Positions 54,595 through 63,573 of a stretch of DNA of 64,000 nt are shown here, one piece after another. The stretch covers positions 3,954,272-4,018,271 of the forward strand of contig NZ_CM001775.1 in the NCBI RefSeq assembly GCF_000332235.1, read 5' to 3'. Source of the DNA: Geminocystis herdmanii PCC 6308. GTDB taxonomy: Bacteria > Cyanobacteriota > Cyanobacteriia > Cyanobacteriales > Cyanobacteriaceae. Below the pieces are notes generated by a model. The model did no database searches. It had not been told where the DNA came from and was given only the letters and a program-made list of their open reading frames with translations. How positions within the stretch are numbered: position 1 is the first letter of the stretch; every line of letters starts with the position of its first letter. The position numbers and the translations under genes are program-made.

Positions 54595-54698
54595 AGGTGG
54601 TTTCCAAGAAAGAATATACCAATCTTCTCAATGATTCCCCCTTTTTTAAGGGGGGTTAGGGGGGATCGATCAGGTATAATTATTGTCAGAAATCACCT
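54595..54698. mobile_element. MITE-like element with imperfect terminal inverted repeats
   Basis: The ends are AGGTGGTTTC...AATATACC (left) and, reading the other strand from the right, AGGTGATTTC...AATTATACC: about 30 bases of imperfect inverted repeat. Inside lies the palindromic CCCCCTTTTTTAAGGGGGG core. Length is 104 bases, no coding capacity. Its left end recurs at 50573-50604. A target duplication could not be seen clearly. It adjoins a truncated BrnT remnant. Confidence 0.6.
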
Positions 54699-54708
54699 AA
54701 GTATATCT

Positions 54709-54792
54709 TGGGCATTGTCATTTATACTGAAAGAGCGGAAAAATTGGGATTATTTCATCGATAAAAACCTCTAAACAGGAAAGAAAACTATA
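54709..54792 (+). pseudogene. BrnT-like toxin remnant (C-terminal part)
   Basis: One frame reads GIVIYTERAEKLGLFHR, stop, KPLNRKENYM. This resembles the end of BrnT toxins (pattern V-x-TERGEK-x-RIIS-ARKA-x-x-E-x-x-Y). The upstream part is absent; the MITE-like element lies ten bases before. The match is short, so this is a tentative call supported mainly by the BrnA-like gene that follows. Confidence 0.4.
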
Positions 54793-54814
54793 TGAGTAAA
54801 AAATTTTTGTTGAT

Positions 54815-55072
54815 ATGTCGAAAGAAGAAAGACAAAAAATTTTATTTGAGATGTGTGATGAGGAAATTGATTTTACTGATATACCAGAAATTAATCAAGA
54901 TTTTTTGAAGACAGTAAAAAAAATCGAACATCCTCAAAAATCAAAGACAAATACCATTAAAATTAAACCTCATTTACTAAACTGGTTTAAAAATCATGCT
55001 CAAGAGAATAGTTATGAAGTATTAATAAATAATGTTCTTGAAAACTATATTCAGCATCAAATAGAAAATTAA
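54815..55072 (+). CDS. BrnA-like antitoxin
   Basis: The 85-residue protein has an acidic first half (MCDEEIDFTDIPEINQDFL, the D-x-x-DIPE motif of BrnA-type antitoxins) and a ribbon-helix-helix-like second half (TIKIKPHLLNWFKNHAQENS, then VLINNVLENYIQHQIE). BrnA neutralises BrnT and binds the operator. Its toxin partner appears lost apart from a C-terminal fragment upstream. The ATG at 54790 belongs to another frame and leads to an early stop. Confidence 0.7.
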   Translation: MSKEERQKILFEMCDEEIDFTDIPEINQDFLKTVKKIEHPQKSKTNTIKIKPHLLNWFKNHAQENSYEVLINNVLENYIQHQIEN

Positions 55073-55113
55073 ATTAATTAGACTTTATTTGAGGGATAAT
55101 TGACAATATTTAT

Positions 55114-55899
55114 TTAGTAATCTATAATCAGTTTTATGTCTAAATCTTGGTAAAATTCTTCTTGATATAATTCAACTTTCGATTGAGAAGATAATAATAA
55201 TAATGCCCAAAAAACACCTACTTTATCTTCTACTTTTTCTTGTTTATAGGATTGCCAATTATTAACTAATCGATCGAGCTTAATATATTCGTTATGATGA
55301 TTATGAGTCAAATTTTGGGTTAAAAAATCATTAATTTGTTGAGCCAATTCTGTTAAATTTTCATTATGGGCTAAATCCGTAATAGTTTTCAAAGCCTGTT
55401 TGCGAGTATAACCTTTTTTTGTCTTATTCAAAGGTAAATCATGATTAATTTTTTTCTCCTCTAATTCACTTTCCATAGCTTGTAATTGAGTGATTAATTC
55501 TGCTAAAGTCACCTTTCTTGTTTTGGGAGGAGGTGCAGATGTTCGCCTTTTAATATGTTTATCGATGTCACTATTTCTAAAATTACGTCTAAGGGCATCT
55601 AATTCGCCGTCTTCCTGAAAATCTTCATAATTTTCCTCATTTTCCTCTGGTTGACTCAATTTTTCGAGGGTTTCCGCTTTAAATAATACTAACATGGAAG
55701 CCCATAACATTACTTGTCCAGATTGAGACAAATCCATCGTCTGTAAATCGATATTTTGACTGTCATTTATGCCTAATTCTGCCAAAAATCGATCGATTAT
55801 CTCAATTACCTGCACATCCCAAGGGTTTATCTCCCCTTTTTGTGCTAAATCTATTAATAACTCAATGGCTTGACTAGCTGGACTTTTTTTTGTATTCAT
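55114..55899 (-). CDS. scpA: Segregation and condensation protein A
   Basis: The 261-residue kleisin connects SMC heads and ScpB in chromosome condensation. The N-terminal block AIELLIDLAQKGEINPWDVQ, VIEIIDRFLAEL, ASMLVLFKAETL, and the C-terminal winged-helix region (GVFWALLLLSSQSKVELYQE, F-x-DIKL) are typical. An acidic linker (EENEENYEDFQEDGELD) follows the first domain, usual in cyanobacteria. scpB is not present. The gene is monocistronic. Confidence 0.92.
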   Translation of the reverse strand: MNTKKSPASQAIELLIDLAQKGEINPWDVQVIEIIDRFLAELGINDSQNIDLQTMDLSQSGQVMLWASMLVLFKAETLEKLSQPEENEENYEDFQEDGELDALRRNFRNSDIDKHIKRRTSAPPPKTRKVTLAELITQLQAMESELEEKKINHDLPLNKTKKGYTRKQALKTITDLAHNENLTELAQQINDFLTQNLTHNHHNEYIKLDRLVNNWQSYKQEKVEDKVGVFWALLLLSSQSKVELYQEEFYQDLDIKLIIDY

Positions 55900-55936
55900 C
55901 GATGAGGTGTTAGGTTTTAGTTGTTAATTAATCACT

Positions 55937-55956
55937 CACCGTGAAATAAATTTCAC
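55937..55956. repeat. Palindrome CCGTGAAATAAATTTCACGG
   Basis: A perfect nine-base inverted repeat around AA, part of a longer dispersed sequence (TAATAGCGAAAGTCTGCTAA follows) located between scpA and pdxA. It resembles the GTTCAAT/GTGTAAT double-palindrome family in style. Confidence 0.7.
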
Positions 55957-55993
55957 GGCTAATAGCGAAAGTCTGCTAAAGCGACTGAATTCT

Positions 55994-56037
55994 TCATTCC
56001 TCATTCTCCATTCTCCATTTTCCATTCTCCATTCTTA
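55994..56037. repeat. CTCCATT-type heptamers coding for the PdxA tail
   Basis: About six units of CTCCATT, TTCCATT and TTCCTCA type; on the minus strand they encode [13 protein letters not shown] and the TGA stop. Confidence 0.85.
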
Positions 56038-57064
56038 TACGATTCTGGCACAACTCGATCGCCCACTCAATCGATGCTATCATGCTACTAGGATTAGCAA
56101 TACCTTGCCCAGCAATATCAAAAGCTGTACCATGATCAGGAGAAGTACGCACAAATGGTAAACCTATAGTAGTATTCACCGCTCGATCGAAAGCCATAGA
56201 TTTCACAGGTATTAAACCTTGGTCATGGTATAGGGCTAAAAAACCGTCAGCAGTCGCAGTATTTGAATCATGATACCATGCTTGAGCAGGTTTTACCCAT
56301 AAAGTGTCAGGAGGAGTTAACCCTGTTAATTGAGCCTCTGGATAGCGTTTACGGGCATTGTCTAACCAATCATTTAACCAGTCTTTTTCTTCCGTGCCCA
56401 ATTTTCCATTCTCTCCACTATGGGGATTTAATCCAGCTATGGCAATATGAGGATTGGGCAAGTTAAAATCTTCCTTGAGGGTGTGTATCAACAAATCCAG
56501 TTTATCATCCATCAGAGAGGGGTTAAGGGTGTCGGCTACGGTTTTTAAGGGTATGTGAGTTGTAGCTAAAAGAGTTCGCAAAGTCCATGCCGTATAAGGA
56601 GATTTGCCCACAAACATCATCCCAAATTTATCTACTCCCGACTTCTGGGCTAATACTTCTGTTTGCCCCGGATAATTATATCCTGCTTGTTGCCATAAAA
56701 ATTTGGCAATGGGTGCTGTGACAATACCATCAAATTTACCATCTAAGGTGAGTTCGATCGCCTTTTCCAAATACAAAAAACTCGCTTTTCCCGTGTCACT
56801 ATTCCCCTCCCCCCAATTAATTTCAGGAAGTGTTAGTATATCTATGATATTTAATTGATCAGGATTTACTAAATCAACATTAGTCTTATTCTGTAAATCA
56901 TTATATGCCTTTATTAAGCTCGATCGACAACCAATGATAGTGATATTAGCTTGAGCAGAAAAACGATGATTAGCCAAAGATTTCAGGATAATTTCTGAAC
57001 CAATACTAGCAGGATCTCCTAAAGTAATAACAAGGTTAATTTTATTCGTATATTTAAAAGTCAT
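55994..57064 (-). CDS. pdxA: 4-hydroxythreonine-4-phosphate dehydrogenase
   Basis: The start at 57064 ([20 protein letters not shown]) gives 356 residues; a longer frame from 57142 would overlap the divergent gene. PdxA oxidises 4-phosphohydroxy-L-threonine for pyridoxal phosphate synthesis. Conserved parts: [30 protein letters not shown] with the His/Gln region, [46 protein letters not shown]. The natural end should be near ELCQNRI; the last 13 residues ([13 protein letters not shown]) are read from CTCCATT-type heptamer repeats, which also supply the stop. The tail is probably harmless. Confidence 0.94.
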   Translation of the reverse strand: MTFKYTNKINLVITLGDPASIGSEIILKSLANHRFSAQANITIIGCRSSLIKAYNDLQNKTNVDLVNPDQLNIIDILTLPEINWGEGNSDTGKASFLYLEKAIELTLDGKFDGIVTAPIAKFLWQQAGYNYPGQTEVLAQKSGVDKFGMMFVGKSPYTAWTLRTLLATTHIPLKTVADTLNPSLMDDKLDLLIHTLKEDFNLPNPHIAIAGLNPHSGENGKLGTEEKDWLNDWLDNARKRYPEAQLTGLTPPDTLWVKPAQAWYHDSNTATADGFLALYHDQGLIPVKSMAFDRAVNTTIGLPFVRTSPDHGTAFDIAGQGIANPSSMIASIEWAIELCQNRIRMENGKWRMENEE

Positions 57065-57112
57065 AGGTAGAAATAAATAATTGATTAAAGTATTTTTAGA
57101 TAAGGATTTTTT

Positions 57113-57703
57113 GTGACTATAGAAAATATTACTCTCCTTCAAATTTTAGCTATCCTATCAGCATCTGCGGCAGGAGGTTTAAGAATTGCTTTACCTTTAC
57201 TTATTATTGGCATTGCACGTCTTGATCAATTATGGACTAATATCCCTTTTTTATCCCATATTAACCCTCAAATTATTGTCGGTGTTTTAACCAGTTGGAC
57301 TCTCTTTGAATTATTTGGGACAAAAAAACTTTTAGGTTTAAGAATTGTCCAAATTATTCAGCTGATATTTAGCCCTTTTGTCGGTGCATTTATGGCTATT
57401 GGAATGGCGGCTTTAATTGAAGTAAAAATTACGCCATTATGGTTATTAGGATTAACAGGGGGCTTATTAGCATTAGTTTTAAAATTAGTATTAGTAGGAT
57501 GGTTTTTTCGATGGGGGAAAATGCCAATTATTGTTATTTTTTTAGAAGATTTTTTATCTGCTATTTTAGTTATTTTTGCCCTTAAATCTCCTGAAAATGG
57601 TGGTTTAATTGCCATGATTTTATTATGGTTAGCCTTGCGTAGTTCTAATGAATGGAAATATCGATTTAAAACCAAAAGTGACTTAGAAACAAAAACCAAA
57701 TAA
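57113..57703 (+). CDS. DUF4126 membrane protein
   Basis: The 196-residue protein starts at GTG 57113 with AAGGAT eleven bases before it. It has about five hydrophobic segments and the DUF4126 pattern: [20 protein letters not shown] near the start, [20 protein letters not shown], and [16 protein letters not shown]. Role unknown; the AAGGLR-type repeats resemble small transporter-like membrane proteins. It is divergent from pdxA with 48 bases between. Confidence 0.82.
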   Translation: MTIENITLLQILAILSASAAGGLRIALPLLIIGIARLDQLWTNIPFLSHINPQIIVGVLTSWTLFELFGTKKLLGLRIVQIIQLIFSPFVGAFMAIGMAALIEVKITPLWLLGLTGGLLALVLKLVLVGWFFRWGKMPIIVIFLEDFLSAILVIFALKSPENGGLIAMILLWLALRSSNEWKYRFKTKSDLETKTK

Positions 57704-57846
57704 GATACAAATTTTATGAATTTTTTACTAATCTTATAGAGCATGAATATTTATTTACATTAAATTTTAATAGTGAAGATTATATTTACTAAAATAAATC
57801 ACTAATAGATTAAGATAAATAATTGTATTTTATTAAAAATTAAGCC

Positions 57847-58059
57847 ATGATTAATAAATTTAAAAAGTATTTTTCAACCTATTTATTTAGGTTTTTTATG
57901 GGAATATTCCTTTTCAATCTTACTCATCCATTAAGCATTTATCCAGCCGTGGCACAATTAGAAAATACTTGTACCTCTTTGGATTCGATCGAAGTGCGCC
58001 AGTTGACGATCAAACAAATTACCCGTGAAAGTCATTTATCTTTAGGTAAAGGATCATAG
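57847..58059 (+). CDS. Short secreted protein, possibly truncated
   Basis: The 70-residue frame has a signal peptide (FFMGIFLFNLTHPLSIYPAVAQ) and then only about 35 residues, LENTCTSLDSIEVRQLTIKQ and on to LSLGKGS. No family recognised. The sequence stops abruptly at TAG, followed by GGGCTGGG and AT-rich DNA, so it may be the 5' remnant of a longer gene. The AVAQ cleavage site is convincing. Confidence 0.45.
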   Translation: MINKFKKYFSTYLFRFFMGIFLFNLTHPLSIYPAVAQLENTCTSLDSIEVRQLTIKQITRESHLSLGKGS

Positions 58060-58195
58060 TTTTTTGATGGGCTGGGTTTTTTCATTCTCAAATTTTGATT
58101 TAACTCAAAACTATAATTGACAAAAAATCTAGCCATTTTTATTGATTAGAAAATCAATTATTATTTAAAATTGTGATATTTTTTATGAAAATTGA

Positions 58196-58256
58196 GTTCA
58201 ATTTATTGAACGGTATCTATTAGATGTTTAATTTATTACACGTTGGGATAATGGTT
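58196..58256. repeat. Double-palindrome repeat, copy 3
   Basis: GTTCAATTTATTGAAC (perfect), CGGTATCTATTAGATG, then a degenerate second palindrome around TTTATTACACG. Confidence 0.75.
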
Positions 58257-58302
58257 GTGAATCCTACTGGTATAATTTTCGTAACCTCGCAATGACAATA
58301 TA

Positions 58303-58339
58303 GAAAAAAAATAGGGCAGACAATGAAGTCCACCCTATT
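58303..58339 (-). terminator. Terminator of the rbcLXS operon
   Basis: AATAGGG and CCCTATT, with inner GAC/GTC pairs, form a strong stem; on the minus strand eight T follow. It lies 28 bases after the rbcS stop. Confidence 0.85.
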
Positions 58340-58366
58340 AATTATTTAAGATTTAAAAGATTAATC

Positions 58367-58702
58367 TTAGAAACGACTTGAGTTAGGTTTGTGAACGATG
58401 AAACTAACAGTTTGGCACTGTCTGAGGTTATCAAAAGCAATAACTCTGATATAAGAATCGGAATATTGTGCTTTACACTCACGCACTTCGTTTAATACTT
58501 CTTGGGGAGAGAAAGCATTAAATAAAGGTAATTTCCATAAAGTCCAGTGGTGATCGGTAGGTAAAGGGTCTTTTTCAAATTCGATCGCAGGAATAAATCC
58601 TTGATCTAATAAGTATTGAACCTGTTTAACAATTTGTTGATCGGTTAAAGGAGGTAAATAAGATAAAGTCTCGTAACGACGCTCTTTTCCTAAAGTTTGC
58701 AT
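58367..58702 (-). CDS. rbcS: Rubisco small subunit
   Basis: The 111-residue protein is the small subunit of form IB ribulose bisphosphate carboxylase. Conserved parts: [49 protein letters not shown] and [20 protein letters not shown]. It stacks on the L8 core in the carboxysome. It starts three bases after rbcX ends, so it is translated from the same mRNA. Confidence 0.97.
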   Translation of the reverse strand: MQTLGKERRYETLSYLPPLTDQQIVKQVQYLLDQGFIPAIEFEKDPLPTDHHWTLWKLPLFNAFSPQEVLNEVRECKAQYSDSYIRVIAFDNLRQCQTVSFIVHKPNSSRF

Positions 58703-58705
58703 TTT

Positions 58706-59119
58706 TTATTCTTCCTTGTTTTCTGATGGATTAGATTCTAAGTTTGGTTCATCTATCGAAGATGACGTTAATGAAGAAGATTGAGTTTGGGTTAAACGCT
58801 CTAAAAGATGACGGCGGTGTTCCATATTCGATTGCTCGATATTTGTCTTCACCATTTCGGGTAAAAACTCCACAATTTGCTCTGCTAAATCTTGCCTTAC
58901 TGTAAGAATCCTTAATACTAACTCTTTATTTTCCTTCATCAAATCATTGATGTAATTATCACTATCTTGGACTTTTTTTCGATCGCTATAATCATTAAGC
59001 CATATCGCTTGTCCGGGGTTAGTTTCTGAGAGTTGTTCAATAATGACTCTTACGGCTTGATAAGTGAGATAACTTTGCAAAACTTTTGCTGTATCCTTAA
59101 CGACTTGTTTATAAGTCAT
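58706..59119 (-). CDS. rbcX: Rubisco assembly chaperone RbcX
   Basis: The 137-residue helical protein binds the C-terminal tail of RbcL and stabilises its dimers during holoenzyme assembly. Typical parts: VVKDTAKVLQSYLTYQAVRV, QLSETNPGQAIWLNDYS, NYINDLMKENKELVLRILTV and VEFLPEMVKTNIEQSNMEHR. The disordered Ser/Glu-rich end is variable in the family. Its place between rbcL and rbcS is the standard order in many beta-cyanobacteria. Confidence 0.96.
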   Translation of the reverse strand: MTYKQVVKDTAKVLQSYLTYQAVRVIIEQLSETNPGQAIWLNDYSDRKKVQDSDNYINDLMKENKELVLRILTVRQDLAEQIVEFLPEMVKTNIEQSNMEHRRHLLERLTQTQSSSLTSSSIDEPNLESNPSENKEE

Positions 59120-59321
59120 AAATTTTAATTAGTCTCAGTGATTATCAGAATTTTTATAAGTACAATTACTCAAATAACTCAATTATTTTGTTCATTAATG
59201 ACTATTTACCTTAAAAATTCATCGGTAGGGCGATACACACCCCACCAAAATCAGATTTTTATATACTAAGGAAACACAAAGACTTACAATTCTGACGATC
59301 GAACCTGAATACCACTAAAAC

Positions 59322-60740
59322 TTAGAGAGTATCAACGGTGTCAAACTCGAACTTGATTTCTTTCCAGAGTTCAAGAGCTGCTGCCAACTCAGGACTCCAA
59401 CGTCCAGCTTCACGAAGTACCTCATTACCTTCACGAGCTAATGAACGACCTTCGTTACGAGCTTGAACACAGGCTTCTAAAGCTACACGGTTAGCGGTTG
59501 CACCTGGAGCGTTACCCCAAGGGTGTCCTAAAGTACCACCACCGAACTGTAAACAAGAATCGTCACCGAAGATTTCTACAAGCGCGGGCATATGCCATAC
59601 ATGGATACCACCAGAAGCAACAGGCATTACACCGGGTAAAGAAGCATAATCTTGGGTAAAGAATACACCACGAGAACGATCTTCTTCTACATAGTCTTCA
59701 CGCATTAAGTCAACGAAACCTAAAGTTACAGCGCGATCGCCTTCTAATTTACCTACAACAGTACCAGAGTGTAAATGATCACCACCAGACAGACGGAGAC
59801 ATTTAGCTAAAACTCTGAAGTGAATACCGTGATTTTTTTGACGATCGACTACTGCGTGCATTGCACGGTGAATGTGGAGTAATAAACCGTTATCACGACA
59901 CCATCTGGCGAGGGTAGTGTTAGCAGTGAAACCACCAGTAAAGAAATCGTGCATAATGATAGGAGTACCGATTTCTTTAGCGAATTCAGCACGTTTCATC
60001 ATTTCTTCACAAGTACCTGCGGTAACGTTGAGGTAGTGACCTTTCATTTCATTGGTTTCAGCTTGTGCTTTGGAGATAGCTTCTTGTACAAACAAGAAAC
60101 GATCGCGCCAACGCATGAAAGGCTGAGAGTTGATGTTTTCGTCATCTTTTGTGAAGTCTAAACCACCACGAAGACACTCATAAACTGCACGACCATAGTT
60201 TTTAGCCGATAAACCTAATTTGGGTTTAATAGTACAACCCAAGAGAGGACGACCGTATTTGTTTAATAAGTCACGCTCAACAGTAATACCATGAGGAGGA
60301 CCTTGGTAGGTTTTGATTAAAGCAACAGGGAAACGAATATCTTCTAAACGTAATGCACGGAGAGCTTTAAAACCGAATACGTTACCAACTAAAGAAGTTA
60401 AAACGTTGGTAATAGAACCTTCTTCAAATAAATCTAAAGGATAAGCAACGAATACGAAATATTGGTTATCTTCACCGGGTACAGGCTCAACGTTGTAACA
60501 ACGACCTTTATAACGATCTAAGTCGGTTAAACCATCAGTCCATACAGTAGTCCAAGTACCAGTCGAAGACTCAGCCGCTACTGCTGCCGCACACTCTTCA
60601 GGGGGAACTCCCGCTTGGGGAGTCATTCTGAAACAGGCTAATAAATCAGTATCTTTAGGGGTATAGTCAGGGGTGTAATAAGTCAGGCGGTAGTCCTGTA
60701 CACCAGCTTTAAATCCACCTTTGGATCCAGCTTGTACCAT
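59322..60740 (-). CDS. rbcL: Rubisco large subunit, form IB
   Basis: The 472-residue protein carries out carboxylation of ribulose 1,5-bisphosphate. Active-site parts are intact: [11 protein letters not shown] with Lys172 (spinach Lys175), [10 protein letters not shown] with the carbamylated Lys198 (spinach 201), the loop-6 region [11 protein letters not shown], and [16 protein letters not shown]. The C-terminal end [10 protein letters not shown] is recognised by RbcX. A strong ribosome site (GGAGGAAACG) precedes the ATG. There are 202 bases to rbcX and a long leader of about 650 bases to the next gene upstream. Confidence 0.98.
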   Translation of the reverse strand: MVQAGSKGGFKAGVQDYRLTYYTPDYTPKDTDLLACFRMTPQAGVPPEECAAAVAAESSTGTWTTVWTDGLTDLDRYKGRCYNVEPVPGEDNQYFVFVAYPLDLFEEGSITNVLTSLVGNVFGFKALRALRLEDIRFPVALIKTYQGPPHGITVERDLLNKYGRPLLGCTIKPKLGLSAKNYGRAVYECLRGGLDFTKDDENINSQPFMRWRDRFLFVQEAISKAQAETNEMKGHYLNVTAGTCEEMMKRAEFAKEIGTPIIMHDFFTGGFTANTTLARWCRDNGLLLHIHRAMHAVVDRQKNHGIHFRVLAKCLRLSGGDHLHSGTVVGKLEGDRAVTLGFVDLMREDYVEEDRSRGVFFTQDYASLPGVMPVASGGIHVWHMPALVEIFGDDSCLQFGGGTLGHPWGNAPGATANRVALEACVQARNEGRSLAREGNEVLREAGRWSPELAAALELWKEIKFEFDTVDTL

Positions 60741-61396
60741 TTGTCGTTTCCTCCAAGTATATAAATTTTCTTTATAGCTATATATTTAACAACTTCAATA
60801 ATCGGAAGTTCATTTTAAGCCTTTTACTTTTCGAGAACAATCTTATCATGAAGGGGATCAAGTTTTGCACAAAGAAAAAATTTTTTTCAACTATTTTCGA
60901 TTATTATTATTTCTATTTTTTATCAGGTTAACTAATCTTAATTTTCTTGACTTAATCACCCTGCTCACTTTATGATACTTGATCCTATTTTTTTCTTTAC
61001 CGTTAAAACGTTATTTTATACATATTTCGTTACACAGTAAAACCAGAAAAGTCACTAAGTTATTATACTCATTTAAAAAACTTATTGATGAAAGTAGGAG
61101 ATAGGAGGGAGGAAACAGGAGATAGTAGAAATTGAGATAAACATCAGTGATACTTGGCGAGGGCATAATTTGAGTTTGGTGAAGGTAGGCAAAAGGCAAG
61201 TAGGCAAGAGGCAACTATACATTTTGCAACATCAGATTATAACCTTGATGAGTATAAATTGATTTTTAGTAAGAAAATGAAATATCAATATTAGACATTA
61301 ACTAGATTTGATACGATAGAGATCGACATCAAAAAACTTTTATTTTTCAGTATTTCTCCTATATCCTGTCTCCTAACTCCTATCTTCTTTTAAATT
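60741..61396. promoter_or_regulatory. Long upstream region of rbcL (655 bp without gene)
   Basis: The first 200 bases upstream of rbcL are very AT-rich and must contain the rbcL promoter and leader; I cannot point to a certain -10 or an NtcA/RbcR site by eye. 61095-61135 is purine-rich (AGGAGATAGGAGGGAGGAAA), 61186-61215 has GGCAAAA/GGCAAGA heptamers, and 61353-61390 is pyrimidine-rich, roughly complementary to 61095-61135. No RNA gene seen. Confidence 0.45.
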
Positions 61397-61981
61397 ATGG
61401 TTAAATTTGTCCTCGCTTCAGCATCTCCTGCCCGATTGAAACTCTTAAAAATGGTAGGTATTAATTCGATCGTCCATAGTAGTAACTATGATGAATCTTT
61501 AATTAATCTTACCGATACAGAAGCATTAGTTAACACCTTAGCGCAAAAAAAAGCGGAAACCGTAGCGGAAAAATTCCCTTGCGCCTTAGTCTTAGGATGT
61601 GATTCTGTCTTAGAAGTAGAAGGAGAAATCTATGGTAAACCAGATAACCCCCAAATTGCTGTTAGTCGATGGCAAAAAATGAGAGGCAAAATCGGTAAGT
61701 TATATACTGGTCATGCTTTAATTGATACTAACAATAATGAAAAAATTATTCTTTGTGGCATTACAGAAGTTCACTTTGCTAATATTGACGATGGCTCGAT
61801 CGAATCCTATGTTAATACAGGAGAACCTCTAAAATGTGCGGGGAGTTTTGCCTTAGAAGGTAAAGGAGGATTATTTATCGATAAAATAGTCGGTTGTCAT
61901 AGTAACGTGATAGGCTTAAGTTTGCCGTTATTACGCACAATGTTAGCAGATTTAAACTATAAAGTTAGTGATTTTTGGTAA
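61397..61981 (+). CDS. maf: Maf-like nucleoside triphosphate pyrophosphatase
   Basis: The 194-residue protein has the Maf pattern: [19 protein letters not shown] at the start, [20 protein letters not shown] with the conserved Asp, [20 protein letters not shown] and [20 protein letters not shown] (usual E-P-x-x-x-AG). It hydrolyses non-canonical NTPs. The upstream 30 bases are a pyrimidine-rich repeat. Exact substrate class is not decided. Confidence 0.92.
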   Translation: MVKFVLASASPARLKLLKMVGINSIVHSSNYDESLINLTDTEALVNTLAQKKAETVAEKFPCALVLGCDSVLEVEGEIYGKPDNPQIAVSRWQKMRGKIGKLYTGHALIDTNNNEKIILCGITEVHFANIDDGSIESYVNTGEPLKCAGSFALEGKGGLFIDKIVGCHSNVIGLSLPLLRTMLADLNYKVSDFW

Positions 61982-62044
61982 GTTAATCGAGAAAATTTGA
62001 GTTAAGCTAATTGAAACAAAAAAAATTGAGGTTATCTATTTATA

Positions 62045-62374
62045 ATGAGCAAAATCGAAGAAATTAAAGCCAAAATCAGAGAAGGAAACATCGAAACTGC
62101 CATGGCAATGGCAATGGCAGAAGCCATGAAGTTAGAAATAATTACCACCGTTAATGATAGTGATACCCTCTCTCACTCTCAATGTTATCGTAGTAATCTC
62201 GATTTATTAAATAATGAAATAGATCACCAAATTGATGATCAAAAAAATAGTGAACAATTGGAAAATTTACATTTTCAAGAAGTAGGAAAAGCCCACGAAA
62301 AAATTTTACAAAATGTTCAAAGTTTACAAAAAATGTTTACTTTGTTGCAAGATAATTTAAGTGAATTAAACTAA
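62045..62374 (+). CDS. Conserved short protein, paralogue of the next gene
   Basis: The 109-residue protein starts SKIEEIKAKIREGNIETAMA, then MAEAMKLEIITTV, and continues with a polar coiled-coil region to QNVQSLQKMFTLLQDNLSEL. The first 40 residues align with the start of the next protein (I-x-x-K-I-x-x-x-I-x-x-x-x-x-x-x-A, then LKI-x-x-x-T). The third part is also shared (KxLE-x-x, W/H-x-K-x-x-x-x-L-x-x-x-Q). I do not recognise a family; this layout is known to me from other cyanobacterial genomes as unnamed proteins. It is 53 bases before its paralogue, in one operon. Confidence 0.65.
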   Translation: MSKIEEIKAKIREGNIETAMAMAMAEAMKLEIITTVNDSDTLSHSQCYRSNLDLLNNEIDHQIDDQKNSEQLENLHFQEVGKAHEKILQNVQSLQKMFTLLQDNLSELN

Positions 62375-62426
62375 CAATAAAATTGAGATTAATTATATAT
62401 TATTTAATAATGGAGGGATCTAACTC

Positions 62427-63338
62427 ATGAGTAACTATGACAAAATTAAAGATTTAATCGAGAAAAAAAAATTATCTCAAGGTTTATTATTGGCGTTAAG
62501 TAATAGTTTAAAAATTAAATTAGTCACTAAAACTAAAGGAAAAGAACAAGTTAATAACATTGAAACTGAAATTGATTTAGTCAAAGGATTAAATACAGAA
62601 ATTAACGATAAAAGTTTACTATCTTCAAATAATTACACTCTCAATTTTCATAAAAAACAACTAGAAAATATTTATGATACTTGGGATAAAAATAGGGAAA
62701 CTTTAGTTAAAATTTTTCAAATAATAAATGGTAGCTCGATCGAGCTACACCACTCCGTGAGCGAACTTAATACATTAGCATATCCATCAGATGACTTTAT
62801 GGAATCTGATGATAGTTTTGAAAACGACTTTAATGATTTTGAATCAGAATCCGCCCTGGAAAATTCTCTTTTTGAGGAAAAATCTCTAACAGAAAACCCC
62901 TTAAATGAAGAAGAAGATAACAGCAATGTTGATAACGAAACCTCAGAAAATTGGATAGATGACTTAAACAACGACTTAGATGACGATATAGAAGACTCTT
63001 TTCCCCAAGATGAAGAAGACGAAGAAAACTCCTCAGAGGAAAACTCCTTTGAGATGATGATAGAAGAAGAAGATATTTTTCTGTCGCAGAATGATGAAAG
63101 TGAGGCGGAATCTGTAGAAGAATCCATAGAAGAAGATGAAGACTGGGACGATTTTATGGTAGAAATGCCCGAAGAAGAAGCCGTAGTTTCCGAAGTGATA
63201 GCCAGTGATGATGAAGCAATATCCTCCGATGTGGAAATGGATGATGATTGGGAAGAATGGTTAGATGAAGATAACTTACCGTCTCATATTGATGGAGAAT
63301 ATACCCCCGATGCCATCGATTGGAGTGAAGAAAACTAA
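62427..63338 (+). CDS. Acidic protein with Trp motifs, paralogue of the previous gene
   Basis: The 303-residue protein shares its first ~115 residues with the previous one (SNYDKIKDLIEKKKLSQGLL; LALSNSLKIKLVTKTKG). From about residue 125 on it is strongly acidic and probably disordered, with four evenly similar tryptophan motifs: ENWIDDL, EDWDDFMVEM, DDWEEWLDED and the end AIDWSEEN. Such acidic D-W-x-x-[FW]-[LM] motifs may be binding motifs for a partner. A good ribosome site (GGAGGGATC) precedes the ATG. The kinase gene follows 235 bases downstream. Confidence 0.65.
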   Translation: MSNYDKIKDLIEKKKLSQGLLLALSNSLKIKLVTKTKGKEQVNNIETEIDLVKGLNTEINDKSLLSSNNYTLNFHKKQLENIYDTWDKNRETLVKIFQIINGSSIELHHSVSELNTLAYPSDDFMESDDSFENDFNDFESESALENSLFEEKSLTENPLNEEEDNSNVDNETSENWIDDLNNDLDDDIEDSFPQDEEDEENSSEENSFEMMIEEEDIFLSQNDESEAESVEESIEEDEDWDDFMVEMPEEEAVVSEVIASDDEAISSDVEMDDDWEEWLDEDNLPSHIDGEYTPDAIDWSEEN

Positions 63339-63573
63339 AGACAACCTGAGTTTCGAGATTTTAACCCTTATTTTATCAATTTTCGGAGATGTCTAATATT
63401 ATCTCCGATGTCTTATTTTTTATTTTCACCGATAAACTTTATCTCCCAGAGAAGACATCAAGCGGTTTTTTCAGAAAAACTAAATTTTTATTCTTACCAT
63501 TGAAAAATTACGATAAACTAATAGTACGTCTTGAGATGAAAATAAAATTAACTCACGGTCGAAAGGAGAGTGA

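Larger units (their letters stand above)
58060..58366. other. Gene-free stretch before rbcS end
   Basis: It holds AT-rich DNA, a degenerate double-palindrome repeat (58196-58256) and the rbc operon terminator (58303-58339). Nothing else seen. Confidence 0.6.

Noticed and set aside
61011-61214. Minus-strand frame of 67 codons upstream of rbcL
   Set aside because: Composition is dictated by purine-rich repeats; no ribosome site and no recognisable protein features.
60741-61396. Possible RNA gene or tRNA upstream of rbcL
   Set aside because: No cloverleaf with a T-loop GTTCGA-type motif and no conserved RNA could be found; I saw no tRNA, rRNA, tmRNA or RNase P RNA in the whole window.
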